64,000 bases of DNA from Pseudomonas sp. PA27(2017) (GCF_001945445.1 NZ_MSXW01000061.1:317346-381345), one strand, 5' to 3'. Shown: positions 54,166 through 63,055, counted from the stretch's first letter. A program made the numbers and translations. Notes: generated from the sequence alone by a model not told the origin.

Positions 54166-55070
54166 AGATGAGCAGCCTGACCAAGCGTATGCCTAACGGC
54201 CGACACCTGGTGATCGGCATTCCGTTCATCTGGCTGTTCCTGTTCTTCCTGCTGCCGTTCATCATCGTGCTGAAGATCAGCTTCGCCGAAGCCGATGTGG
54301 CGATCCCTCCCTACACGGAAATCTACACCTGGGTCGACAACACCCTGCAGGTGGTGCTGAACCTGGGCAACTACATCTTCCTCACCGAGGATGAGCTGTA
54401 CCTGGCCGCCTACCTGGGCTCGCTGAAGATCGCCTTCATCAGCACCCTGGCCTGCCTGGTCATCGGCTATCCGATGGCCTATGCCATTGCCCGGGCCAAG
54501 AAGGAAACCCAGACCGTTCTGCTGCTGCTGGTGATGATGCCGACCTGGACTGCGATCCTGATCCGCGTCTACGCGTGGATGGGCATCCTCAGCAACAACG
54601 GCCTGCTCAACGGCTTTCTGCAGACCATCGGCCTGATCGACGCACCGCTGCAGATCCTCAACACCAATACCGCGGTGTACATCGGCATCGTCTACTCGTA
54701 CCTGCCGTTCATGATCCTGCCGCTGTTCGCCAACCTGGTGAAGCATGACCAGAGCCTGCTCGAAGCGGCCTCGGACCTTGGTTCGAGCAACTTCAACAGC
54801 TTCTGGAAGATCACCGTACCGCTGTCCAAGAACGGCATCATCGCCGGCTGCATGCTAGTGTTCATCCCGGTGGTTGGCGAATTCGTGATCCCCGAACTGC
54901 TCGGCGGGCCGGAAACCCTGATGATCGGCAAGGTGCTGTGGCAGGAATTCTTCAACAACCGCGACTGGCCGGTGGCCTCGGCGTTGGCGGTGGTGATGCT
55001 GGCGATCCTGCTGATCCCGATCATTCTGTTCAATCGCAACCAGGCTAAGGAATTGGAGGGTCGTGTATGA
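54162..55070 (+). CDS. spuG: Polyamine ABC transporter permease (SpuG)
   Basis: The 302-aa inner-membrane protein has six membrane helices and the permease EAA loop (SLLEAASDLGSSNFNSFWKI, with LEAASDLGSS as the ATPase contact). The N-terminal helix (LVIGIPFIWLFLFFLLPFI) and VMMPTWTAILIRVYAWMG match PotH. Its ATG overlaps spuF. The last codons (IILFNRNQAKELEGRV) lie in a segment partly duplicated just downstream, before spuH. Confidence 0.94.
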   Translation: MKMSSLTKRMPNGRHLVIGIPFIWLFLFFLLPFIIVLKISFAEADVAIPPYTEIYTWVDNTLQVVLNLGNYIFLTEDELYLAAYLGSLKIAFISTLACLVIGYPMAYAIARAKKETQTVLLLLVMMPTWTAILIRVYAWMGILSNNGLLNGFLQTIGLIDAPLQILNTNTAVYIGIVYSYLPFMILPLFANLVKHDQSLLEAASDLGSSNFNSFWKITVPLSKNGIIAGCMLVFIPVVGEFVIPELLGGPETLMIGKVLWQEFFNNRDWPVASALAVVMLAILLIPIILFNRNQAKELEGRV

Positions 55071-55146
55071 CGCGATACAGCGCACAGCAACGATCATTCT
55101 GTTCAACCGGCTCTTCACCCACAATCCGGGCTAAGGAATTGGAGGG
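55018..55146 (+). repeat. Partial duplication of the spuG 3' end in the spuG-spuH gap
   Basis: CGATCATTCTGTTCAA occurs at 55018-55033 and again at 55091-55106, and GGCTAAGGAATTGGAGGG at 55043-55060 and 55129-55146. In the second copy the first block is followed by different sequence before the second block. The frame of copy 2 reads IILFNR then LFTHNPG and a stop, an alternative C-terminal tail. The second GGAGGG is the ribosome site of spuH. Confidence 0.85.
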
Positions 55147-55152
55147 ACGGGT

Positions 55153-56028
55153 ATGAAGAACTTCCGTTTCTCCTCGCTGATGCTGTGGGTCGGCCTGTTG
55201 TTCATCTACCTGCCGATGGTCATCCTGGTGATCTACTCGTTCAACGAGTCGCGCCTGGTAACGGTGTGGGGCGGCTGGTCGACCAAGTGGTACTGGAGCC
55301 TGCTCGACGACCGCCAGTTGATGGGCGCCGTATGGCGCTCTCTGGAGATTGCCCTCTATACGGCGGTTGCCGCGGTGGCGCTGGGTACGCTGGCAGCCTT
55401 CGTGCTGACCCGCATCAGCCGCTTCAAGGGCCGCACCCTATTCGGCGGCCTGGTCACTGCGCCGCTGGTGATGCCGGAAGTGATCACCGGTCTGTCGCTG
55501 CTGCTGCTGTTCGTGGCCATGGCGCAACTGATCGGCTGGCCGGCAGAGCGTGGCATGATGACCATCTGGATTGCCCACACCACGTTCTGCTCGGCCTATG
55601 TGGCGGTGGTGGTATCGGCCCGCCTGCGCGAGCTGGACCTGTCCATCGAGGAAGCGGCCATGGATCTTGGTGCGCGGCCGTGGAAAGTGTTCTTTCTGAT
55701 CACAATCCCGATGATCGCGCCCTCGCTGATGGCTGGCGGCATGATGTCCTTCGCCTTGTCGCTCGATGACCTGGTACTGGCCAGCTTCGTGTCCGGCCCT
55801 GGCGCCACCACGCTGCCGATGGAAGTGTTCTCCAAGGTACGCCTGGGCGTGACGCCGGCCATCAACGCCATTGCCAGCCTGATCCTGCTGGCCGTGTCGC
55901 TGGCTACGTTCCTGGTGTGGTTCTTCACCCACCGCGCCGAGGAGCGCCGTCGCAAGGCGATCCAGCAGGTCATGGAAGAAAGCCAGAACGCTATTGGCGC
56001 TCGTCCTGAGGCCAAGCCGGCTCACTAA
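55153..56028 (+). CDS. spuH: Polyamine ABC transporter permease (SpuH)
   Basis: The 291-aa PotI-type permease has six membrane helices (first: LMLWVGLLFIYLPMVILVIYS), the SFNESR loop, VTAPLVMPEVITGLSLLLLF and the EAA loop (LSIEEAAMDLGARPWKVFFL). A C-terminal charged tail (about 262-291) follows the last helix. It uses the GGAGGG site at 55141-55146, which lies in a duplicated spuG-derived segment. It is last in the spu operon; a terminator follows. Confidence 0.94.
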   Translation: MKNFRFSSLMLWVGLLFIYLPMVILVIYSFNESRLVTVWGGWSTKWYWSLLDDRQLMGAVWRSLEIALYTAVAAVALGTLAAFVLTRISRFKGRTLFGGLVTAPLVMPEVITGLSLLLLFVAMAQLIGWPAERGMMTIWIAHTTFCSAYVAVVVSARLRELDLSIEEAAMDLGARPWKVFFLITIPMIAPSLMAGGMMSFALSLDDLVLASFVSGPGATTLPMEVFSKVRLGVTPAINAIASLILLAVSLATFLVWFFTHRAEERRRKAIQQVMEESQNAIGARPEAKPAH

Positions 56029-56048
56029 GGCATGTGAGCTGGAAGACG

Positions 56049-56084
56049 ATGCCCGCCCGCTGCGCAAGCAGGGCGGGCATTTTC
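56049..56084 (+). terminator. Terminator of the spu operon
   Basis: ATGCCCGCCC (56049-56058) pairs with GGGCGGGCAT (56071-56080) and is followed by TTTTC, 20 bp after the spuH stop. Confidence 0.93.
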
Positions 56085-56455
56085 ATTTCCGGCAATGGCA
56101 TGCCGATGCCTGCATCATCCGTCAGAGTCTATTCACGAGCGTTTTGGGCGACATTAGAGAGACTGCTGCAAGGCAGAAGCGGACATTGATGCAGTACCTG
56201 TGGGAGCGGGCGGGGACGCACAGTCCATGCCCGCGATTTTTCGCGCGCATGGCGCGCTCCCACAGTGGATCAGCGAACGGCTGCTGCCTTTTGCAGGCAA
56301 AGCGCTGAAAGTCGAGCCGAAAGGTCGTAGACAGGCTCTTGGAGAGGCTGGCGACTTCGCACCCGGGGCGGTCAGCGCTCGCCACGCATTCATCATGCTG
56401 CGCCCGGCCACCCGTCAGCGCTGGTTGCCCAGCAGAGGCAAGGAAGGCAGATATA
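56085..56455. other. Gene-free stretch with one REP-like inverted repeat
   Basis: No supported gene lies between the spu terminator and the betT terminator. The stretch carries the REP-like element at 56198-56265. The rest shows no clear motif. Confidence 0.5.
56198..56265. repeat. REP-type intergenic inverted repeat
   Basis: CTGTGGGAGCG (56198-56208) and CGCTCCCACAG (56255-56265) are perfect 11-bp inverted repeats enclosing an inner GC-rich hairpin region (CATGCCCGCGA...GCGCGCATG). TGTGGGAGCGGGC at the edges is typical of dispersed REP/BIME elements in Pseudomonas. It lies between convergent spuH and betT. Confidence 0.8.
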
Positions 56456-56488
56456 AAAACGCCCGGGCTATCACGGCCCGGGCGTTTT
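56456..56488 (-). terminator. Terminator of betT
   Basis: AAAACGCCCGGGC (56456-56468) pairs with GCCCGGGCGTTTT (56476-56488). The minus-strand transcript ends in a T-run after the betT stop at 56504. Confidence 0.93.
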
Positions 56489-56503
56489 CGTTGCTGCGGA
56501 AGT

Positions 56504-58477
56504 TTAACGCGTCAGATGCAGGAAGTGCATGTGGCGCTCGTACTGGTCGAGGATGTCGCCGATCACTTCTTCACGGTTCCAGCCCATCACGTCGTAATCC
56601 TGGCCGCCCTCGTTGAGGTGAACCTCGGCGCGGAAGTACTTGCGCTCCTCGCTGGAGTCGTCGCGGGTGTCACGCAAGGCGAAACTCGGCTGGATCAGGG
56701 CGCGGGGGCGTACCTGATACTGGAAGTCCGCTTCGGCACCATGGCTGACCGACAGGGTGACACGGCCATCTTCGCCGCTTTCGACTTGTGCTTCACGCCC
56801 CTGCTTGCGCATTTCCTCGGCCACCTGCTGGCAGGCGGGCAGCACCGTCTCGGCGATGAAGCGATTCACGTGAGAGCGGCGCGGCAGCATCACCATGCTG
56901 CGCAGGCGACGTTGCCAGCCGCCAGGGGTCGATGCACCGCGGGGGCTTAAAGCGACCTGGTCGCGCAGGTTACGTTTGGCTGCATCGATCTGCAGGGCAC
57001 GCAGCAGGCCCCACATCGAGGCCATCAGGGCGATCACGAAGGGCAGGGCGCTGGCGATGGTCGCCGTCTGCAGCGCCTTGAGGCCATCGGCGAGCAGCAG
57101 CGAAGCCGCCACCACCGCCATCAACGCGGCCCAGAAGATGCGCTGCCACACCGGTGTCTGGTCCTGGCCGCCGGAGGCGAGCATGTCCACCACCATGGCG
57201 CCGGAGTCCGCCGAGGTGACGAAGAACACCACGATCATCAGCACCGCAATCTGCGACAGGATCATCGACAGCGGGAAATGCTCGAGAAAGGCGAACAGGG
57301 CCAGGGAGCTGTCCTGATTGACGGCTTCAGCGAGGTCGGTAATCCCGTCGACCAGGATCATGTGAATCGCGGTATCGCCGAACACGGTCATCCACAGCAG
57401 CGTGAAGCCGGCCGGTACCACCAGCACACCGCTGATGAACTGGCGGATGGTGCGGCCGCGGGAGATGCGTGCGATGAACAGGCCGACGAAGGGCGACCAG
57501 GACAGCCACCAGCCCCAGTAGAACAGGGTCCAACCGCCGATCCAGTCGGTCGGCTCGTAGGCGTAGAGGTTGAAAGTCTTGCTGACGATCTCCGACAGGT
57601 AGCCGCCGGTGTTCTGCACGAAGGTCTGCATGATGAACACGGTGGGGCCGAGTACCAGCACGATCAGCAGCAGCCCTACGGCCAGCAGCATGTTGAGCTC
57701 GGACAGGCGGCGGATGCCCTTGTCCAGGCCGCTGACCACGGAAATGGTCGCCAGCAGCATGGTGAAGATCAACAGGCCGATCTGCACCGTGGTGGTGGTC
57801 GGCAGGCCGTAGAGATGATTGAGCCCGGTATTGATCTGCAGCACGCCGTAGCCCAGCGAAGTGGCCACGCCGAGCACGGTACCGATGACCGCGAAGATAT
57901 CCACCGCATGGCCGATGGGGCCGTAAATGCGGTCGCCGATCAAGGGATACAGCGCCGAGCGCAGGGTCAGCGGCAGGTTATGCCGGAAGGCGAAGTAGGC
58001 CAGGATCAGCGCGACGATGGCGTAGATCGCCCAGGCGTGCAGGCCCCAGTGGAAGAAAGTCAGCTTCATCGCTTCCTTCGCCGCGGTGACCGTCTGCGGG
58101 TCGCCCACTGGCGGGTCGATGAAGTGCATCACCGGCTCGGCCACGCCAAAGAACATCAGGCCGATGCCCATGCCGGCGCAGAACAGCATGGAGAACCAAG
58201 TGGTGTTGTTGTATTCGGGCTCGCTGTGGTCGGGGCCGAGCTTGATGTCGCCGAAACGGCTCATGGCCAGGAACACCACGAACAGCAAGATTAGCGCGAC
58301 GGAAAGGATATAGACCCAACTGGCATTCTCGATGATCCAGGCCTGGGTGGCGCCGAACACGCTCTGGGCGTTGTCCTTGAAGGCCGTGCTGTAGATCACC
58401 AGGCAGGCGATCAGAAAGGTCGAGCCGAAGAACACCGGCGGGTTGAGGGTGGAGCGGGAAGACAAGTTTGCCCCCAT
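56504..58477 (-). CDS. betT: BCCT-family choline/betaine transporter (BetT-like)
   Basis: The 657-aa protein has twelve membrane helices and the BCCT core: TTWFSMLFCAGMGIGLMFFG, VAEPVMHFIDPP, FFHWGLHAWAIYAIV, FYWGWWLSWSPFVGLFIARI and the SGRGR-like SRGRTIRQF loop. A long C-terminal cytoplasmic domain (about 500-657) is of the type that in BetT senses osmotic or ionic strength. It is a choline or betaine uptake system. AAGGAGA precedes the ATG at 58475-58477. In P. aeruginosa this type of gene adjoins yifB (from memory), as it does here apart from the island. Confidence 0.92.
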   Translation of the reverse strand: MGANLSSRSTLNPPVFFGSTFLIACLVIYSTAFKDNAQSVFGATQAWIIENASWVYILSVALILLFVVFLAMSRFGDIKLGPDHSEPEYNNTTWFSMLFCAGMGIGLMFFGVAEPVMHFIDPPVGDPQTVTAAKEAMKLTFFHWGLHAWAIYAIVALILAYFAFRHNLPLTLRSALYPLIGDRIYGPIGHAVDIFAVIGTVLGVATSLGYGVLQINTGLNHLYGLPTTTTVQIGLLIFTMLLATISVVSGLDKGIRRLSELNMLLAVGLLLIVLVLGPTVFIMQTFVQNTGGYLSEIVSKTFNLYAYEPTDWIGGWTLFYWGWWLSWSPFVGLFIARISRGRTIRQFISGVLVVPAGFTLLWMTVFGDTAIHMILVDGITDLAEAVNQDSSLALFAFLEHFPLSMILSQIAVLMIVVFFVTSADSGAMVVDMLASGGQDQTPVWQRIFWAALMAVVAASLLLADGLKALQTATIASALPFVIALMASMWGLLRALQIDAAKRNLRDQVALSPRGASTPGGWQRRLRSMVMLPRRSHVNRFIAETVLPACQQVAEEMRKQGREAQVESGEDGRVTLSVSHGAEADFQYQVRPRALIQPSFALRDTRDDSSEERKYFRAEVHLNEGGQDYDVMGWNREEVIGDILDQYERHMHFLHLTR

Positions 58478-58615
58478 TGAGCTAGCTCTCCTTGGTCAGA
58501 GTCAGTCCACTACGTGCATATTCCCGGAGCAGCGTAGGCCGTATCGGGAAGATGGCAGGATGGAAATGCGACTCGGTTTTTCGGATGGCCGCCAAAAGCG
58601 GAAGGCCCGCGATTG

Positions 58616-59002
58616 TAGCATCACCGGTAATCGGATTAGTGGCCACGCCTGCTATCGATAAGCCACTAGCCGTTTCGTTCAGCTTATTTGCGCAGGCTCA
58701 CAGGCTGGTGCGGTACTGCAGCGCCTCGGCCAGATGCTGGCGACTGATGCGCTCCTCGGCCTGCAGGTCGGCCAGGGTTCTCGCCACTTTCAGCACGCGA
58801 TGGGCAGAGCGCAGCGACAGCGTGAGGCGCTCGCAGGCGTGCTCCAGCCACTGGCGGTCGCCATCAGCCAGATGGCAATGAGTGCGCAGCCCAGGCAGGT
58901 CGAGAAAGGCGTTGGCGGTGCCCTGGCGCTGCAGTTGGATATCCCGTGCTGCCGCAACGCGGGCGGCAGCCGCCTCGCTGGTTTCGCCGTTATCTGCCGG
59001 GG
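58616..59002. repeat. 387-bp direct repeat, copy A (left end of island)
   Basis: This segment equals 63374-63760 at 378 of 387 positions without gaps, offset 4758 bp. It contains the last about 305 bp of yifB (58698-59002) and 82 bp downstream of its stop, where the copies are identical. The two copies bracket the accessory island. Confidence 0.96.
58698..59002 (-). pseudogene. 3' fragment of yifB (comM), duplicated
   Basis: On the minus strand the frame has the final about 100 codons of YifB (GETSEAAA, AARDIQLQRQGTANAFLDLPG, LTLSLRSAHRVLKVARTLAD, LAEALQYRTSL) ending at the TGA at 58698-58700. It joins an IS5-type remnant at about 59003 and has no start or upstream part. The full gene runs to the right at 63456-64000 and beyond. 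Differences to that copy are mostly single-base. Confidence 0.9.
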
Positions 59003-59425
59003 GGCATCCTCCTTTTTTCCGGCGCCTGAAGAGGCTCGGGTTGCACGTAAGGCAGTGGAGTCGATCATTCAGGTGTCCAGATTGATCAGGCCCTCTAATT
59101 CAACCGGACGTGCAACCGCTCAAGTACTCGGTCAAACGTGCCATTGTCTCGCCAATCACGGAACCGTTGATACACCGTTGACCACGGGCCGAAACGCTCT
59201 GGCAGGTCGTGCCAGGTGGCCACGGAGCAGAGGATCCAGAAGATGCCGTTGATCAACAGCCGATTATCACTGCGCGGCCGGCCCATCTTCTGTTCCGGGG
59301 AAACTAGATCTTTGATCAACTCCCATGCTGCATCGGGGAGTTCGTAGCGTTTTGTCATGCAGGCCTCCAGCCAATCATGGCACTAAATCTATCCGTATTG
59401 ACTTTTCGTACAGAACTTAGTACCG
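59003..59425 (-). mobile_element. IS5-family transposase remnant
   Basis: From an ATG at 59356-59358 the minus strand encodes TKRYELPDAAWELIKDLVS, MGRPRSDNRLLINGIFWIL and FGPWSTVYQRFRDWRDNG, the N-terminal part of an IS5-type transposase, with a stop at 59095. Beyond it the frame continues after a one-base shift and a TGG-to-TGA change as GLINLDT, stop, MIDSTALRATRASSGAGKK, and then breaks off at the yifB repeat. It is decayed and truncated. The right end (about 59400-59425) is not sharply defined. Confidence 0.85.
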
Positions 59426-59550
59426 CCCTTGCAAGGACTAGATAGGCGTTGGAATCGCTAACAATCTCATCATTTTTTGAAAATTACTGAGATTTCTTCT
59501 GATAGACGTCTTGTAAAAGGAGAGCCTAAAGGCTTGGCTGGCGAGGTGAA

Positions 59551-61332
59551 ATGATGGCCTGGGAGTGGGATGTAGGACTTCTTATAACACCAGATGATTA
59601 CACATCGACGAATGAAACTGGCACTGGATTCATCGGAGGTAACTTTAGTAGGCCTGGAGGATCAGTCCCATATGGAGCGATAAAATTCACGATGGGACAA
59701 AATGAGAAGCACTATCAAAATAACAAGAGCGAAGTTAGCGCGCACTATACGGCGCCAGATAGCGATAATTATCTTTCAAATGCAATGATCAGTTTTCTTA
59801 TTCCGGAAATGGCTAGGTTGCCGAGTCTAATTGCCGACATCACTAAAGAAACAATGAGCAGTGCAGAATACAAAGCAATAAAAACGTTCGCTTTGAAAAA
59901 TAATGTTGTGGCGCAGGTTGCCCTAGCAGGCAGCGCGATTAGCGAGGACGTCAACTCCGGAATTTCTCCCTACGTAGCAATTGGCACACAAGCTACAATT
60001 ATTGGATTTGGGGCTGGACTCGCTATTGCTACTGCCGGACTTGGTATTCCACTCTCGTTAGGTATAGGTTTGGTACTATCTATCGGTCTTGAAAAATTTA
60101 ATGTCCAGGGTCAAATAAACAACTACTTATCATCTATTCTCGGATTGCCTACAAGCACTGCCAATGAAGGTGGCGAAACAGATGGTCTAACGGGATATCA
60201 AGTTTATCAAGCCCTCATGCAAATCCTGCAAAATCCGGACGCATATCCGGATGCGGGAGATATGCTCGATGAGTTTGTTGCCGAAGCCGGCGCAATGCTG
60301 CTGAATCACGATGCTTTTGTAATAATAAGTCAAAACAATAGCGAGCTACTAAATAAAGAGCCACCAAAGACAATTTTAATGTCTGACATAAATCATGACG
60401 GCGATGGATATAGAACCTACTCAGCCGAAGGGAACGGGGGGTATCTATTCAAAGGCTCAGAAGAGTACAACAAAATGATCGGTGGCGATGGGCTTAACTG
60501 GTTTCTAATCGCAGAAAGCTGGGGCCTTGAGGGCTGGGACTTTCTTACGCCACGGAACATCGTTACAGGTGGTGCGGGGTACAATGTTTTAGACTTCTCT
60601 AATGCTCCGGATGGCGTCCATGTTTTGCTAGGCGGTAATGATTATATCAATCAACGTATAAATGACATGGACGAAAAATTTAACTCATCTGTTCGTAGCT
60701 TCCTAGATGAGCAGATGTCGAGGGCTATGAGAGGCGGGGCAGATCAGTGGCTCAATACAGACTTCTGGAATATCAACTCGGGTGAGTACAGAAACATTAA
60801 TTTGGTTATAGGCTCTCCTTACAACGATATCATAGTAGGTGATTGGATAGGTGGAAATACATTAACAGGAGGTTATGGTGACGATATATTTGTAATCCAT
60901 GGCGGGAGTAATACGATTAGATTTTATGATACGGACTTCTCTAATCCCGGTGAGGTAATAGTTAGAAAAACCGTACATGGCCTAACCTTGGGCAAGGAAG
61001 CTCTTTATTTTAATGGGCCGAATTACAATCCCACCCATGATAGATATTTCAGAATAGACAGTGATAAGCTAGATTTTAGCGGAATTGATGCAGACCTTAG
61101 CAAGGAAGGTACTCAGTCATTTACCTTCATTGGTGAGAATGAATTTTCAGGTGCAGCTGGCGAGCTTCGTCTCGACGTAGCAGTCGCTGAAAAACCTACA
61201 TTTACACTCCAGGGTGATAGAACAGGAAATGCCACCGCTGACCTCGAAGTTTCCTATGAAATCTACTATACAAACCCGTTCGTTAATGCCGCATGGAGTC
61301 CATTCATTACAGTAGAGGATCTTATCTTATAG
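59551..61332 (+). CDS. RTX-type secreted protein with glycine-rich membrane segment; candidate bacteriocin-like toxin
   Basis: The 593-aa protein has no N-terminal signal peptide. A long hydrophobic Gly/Ala segment lies at about 141-181 (IIGFGAGLAIATAGLGIPLS then LGIGLVLSIGL). An EF-hand-like loop is at 279-287 (DINHDGDGY) and RTX nonapeptide-like repeats at 311-319 (GGDGLNWFL), 340-348 (GGAGYNVLD) and 440-448 (GGYGDDIFV). The C-terminus has LDFSGIDADL, SFTFIGENEFSGAAGELRL, TLQGDRTGNATADLEV and a terminal TVEDLIL, the pattern of serralysin-type C-terminal domains used for type I secretion. No protease HExxH is present. A membrane-inserting role is inferred. Tandem ATGs at 59551 and 59554 follow GAGGT. 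The gene is AT-rich, unlike its surroundings. Confidence 0.75.
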   Translation: MMAWEWDVGLLITPDDYTSTNETGTGFIGGNFSRPGGSVPYGAIKFTMGQNEKHYQNNKSEVSAHYTAPDSDNYLSNAMISFLIPEMARLPSLIADITKETMSSAEYKAIKTFALKNNVVAQVALAGSAISEDVNSGISPYVAIGTQATIIGFGAGLAIATAGLGIPLSLGIGLVLSIGLEKFNVQGQINNYLSSILGLPTSTANEGGETDGLTGYQVYQALMQILQNPDAYPDAGDMLDEFVAEAGAMLLNHDAFVIISQNNSELLNKEPPKTILMSDINHDGDGYRTYSAEGNGGYLFKGSEEYNKMIGGDGLNWFLIAESWGLEGWDFLTPRNIVTGGAGYNVLDFSNAPDGVHVLLGGNDYINQRINDMDEKFNSSVRSFLDEQMSRAMRGGADQWLNTDFWNINSGEYRNINLVIGSPYNDIIVGDWIGGNTLTGGYGDDIFVIHGGSNTIRFYDTDFSNPGEVIVRKTVHGLTLGKEALYFNGPNYNPTHDRYFRIDSDKLDFSGIDADLSKEGTQSFTFIGENEFSGAAGELRLDVAVAEKPTFTLQGDRTGNATADLEVSYEIYYTNPFVNAAWSPFITVEDLIL

Positions 61333-61404
61333 CATGCAGTCATTGAAGAGCAGCAAACGCTCATCACTGTCTGAACTAACCTATGACTTCAAGGTCACCG
61401 CAGA

Positions 61405-61929
61405 ATGAAAGAACTTATTAAGAAATCATTGAGTTTACTTATTGATATCCCCAGCGCAAGCAATCGACTTGCCCCACTAAAAATATTTTTTTTGCTGTCC
61501 TTGGCATGGGTGGTCTCACGCTTAATGCTCGGCAGATACATATCGGAACTATTTTATTTATACGATATGACCAATGATGTCTTACTAGTTCAGCGTGACG
61601 AAATGATTTTTTTTATTAACCCAGGACTGGCAGGGGCTTTAGTGGTGATAATTGGCTCAGCAGTAATGCATATTCTTGTATACTTCAATACAATCAATTA
61701 CAACTGGAAAGCTTCCGCCATAATTATAATTTCAGCTATCGCATCCTCAATCATGTTCTTAATAATTGGGCTGTGGGCTAAGCAACTTTCATACTTTGTA
61801 ATCAGCTCGGGGGGCTACATTGTTTGCCCATACGGTTCAGCTGGTTATAGTAGGTCGCATGACTATGGTGGTAGTAACTTATATAAGTTTGCTTTGCTTG
61901 ATAGAAAGTCAGGGCTGACTTGCAAGTAG
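61405..61929 (+). CDS. Three-helix membrane protein, candidate immunity protein
   Basis: The 174-aa protein has three membrane segments (about 24-42, 74-95, 102-123) and a C-terminal region of about 50 residues with GGYIVCPYGSAGYSR and a final LTCK; Cys141 and Cys173 could pair outside the membrane. It lies 72 bp after the RTX gene in the same direction with the same AT-rich composition. Small membrane proteins directly downstream of pore-forming toxins are often immunity proteins. The GYxxC and end-Cys pattern recalls DUF1240-like proteins, but I could not verify this. Confidence 0.6.
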   Translation: MKELIKKSLSLLIDIPSASNRLAPLKIFFLLSLAWVVSRLMLGRYISELFYLYDMTNDVLLVQRDEMIFFINPGLAGALVVIIGSAVMHILVYFNTINYNWKASAIIIISAIASSIMFLIIGLWAKQLSYFVISSGGYIVCPYGSAGYSRSHDYGGSNLYKFALLDRKSGLTCK

Positions 61930-61944
61930 GTATTTTTAATTGTA

Positions 61945-63055
61945 GGCGGTGGCAAAAACTGAGTGCAACACCTGACCCTTTCGGTAAGGTGCTGCCCCTA
62001 TGCCTTATCACGAACTTAGTATCGAAGAACGCATCATCATTCAACTCGGTCAGGCCCAGGGCTTCAGTTTGTGCCGGATTACCGCTCTGATCAAACGATC
62101 ACCCTCGACCCTCAGCCGCGAGCTGCGTCGCAATAGATGCTCTGGCGCCAGCTACTTGGTCTGTACCGCTCAGCAGCAGATGCGTGCCCGTCGTCAGGCC
62201 TGTCGCCCCCAACGCAAACTCTTGCCAGGCAGTGAACGTTTCGAGCTGGTGGCTCATATGCTGCGCGAGCGTTTGTCTCCCGAGCAAATCGCCGGCAAGC
62301 TACGCCGCATGAGCATTCCCAGCCTTAGAGATGCCTACGTCTGCCGCGAGACGATTTATAACGCATCTATGCAATGCCAGTGGGCGAGTTACACAAGGGG
62401 TTGATCGTTTGCCTGCGCCAGGGAAAAACGACTCGCCGGCCGCGTTCCGGCGGTGTGGATCGACGTGGCCAGATCCCCGATATGGTCAGCATCCATGTGC
62501 GCCCGCCAGAGATCGAAGACCGGCTGATGCCGGGCCATTGGGAGGGTGACCCGATCAAGGGCAAGGCCAACGCCTCAGCGGTGGCACCCTGGTCGAGCGC
62601 AGCAGTGGCTACCTGATGCTGGTAAAGATGAATGACGCGACGGCGACCTCGGCGATAGAAGGCTTCGGTGCAGCGCTCAATGGCGTGCCGCTGGCGATGC
62701 GCAAGAGCATGACCTACGACCGGGGGCGGGAGATGGCGCAGCATGCCAAAATTACCCAGCAGACCGGAGTGGCGATCTACTTCTGCGACCCGCACAGCCC
62801 CTGGCAACGCGGTAGCAACGAAAACATCAATGGGTTGATCCGTCAGTACTTGCCGAAGGGCACAGACTTATCGATACATAGCCAGCAGGAGCTGAATGCC
62901 ATCGCCTTGCAACTGAATATGCGCCCCCGTAAACGCTTCGATTTCAAATGTCCGATCGAAGCCATGAGCGAAGTGATGCAGGAAGCCATGGCTGTGCGAC
63001 ATGATGCGCCAGCTTCAATCCAATAACCGTGTTGCACTCAGCTCCTGCAGCGGCC
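61945..63055 (+). mobile_element. IS30-family insertion sequence, inactive
   Basis: Terminal inverted repeats of about 27 bp (61945-61971 and 63029-63055) share the inner CTGAGTGCAACAC exactly and 8 of 14 outer bases. The enclosed transposase gene is IS30-like. Length is about 1.1 kb, normal for IS30. I see no clear target duplication at the flanks. Confidence 0.85.
62000..63026 (+). pseudogene. IS30-family transposase, two frameshifts
   Basis: Frame 1 (62000 to about 62362) holds the helix-turn-helix part: YHELSIEERIIIQLGQAQG, IKRSPSTLSRELRRNRCSG, LSPEQIAGKLR. One base seems missing near 62362 (AACGCATCTATG for an expected AACGCCATCTATG). Frame 2 continues MPVGELHKGLIVCLRQGKTT and GHWEGDPIKGKANASAV (first Asp of the DDE triad). 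A second missing base near 62582 shifts to frame 3, with YLMLVKMNDATATSAIEGF, MTYDRGREM (second Asp) and GSNENINGLIRQYLP (Glu). The triad is otherwise present. Confidence 0.88.

Noticed and set aside
59551..61332. The RTX-type protein as an M10 metalloprotease
   Set aside because: The C-terminal part resembles serralysins, but there is no HExxHxxGxxH zinc site anywhere in the protein.
62374..63026. Two downstream IS30 frames (62374-62616 and 62616-63026) as separate genes
   Set aside because: They are consecutive pieces of one transposase broken by two one-base shifts, with the DDE residues spread over them.
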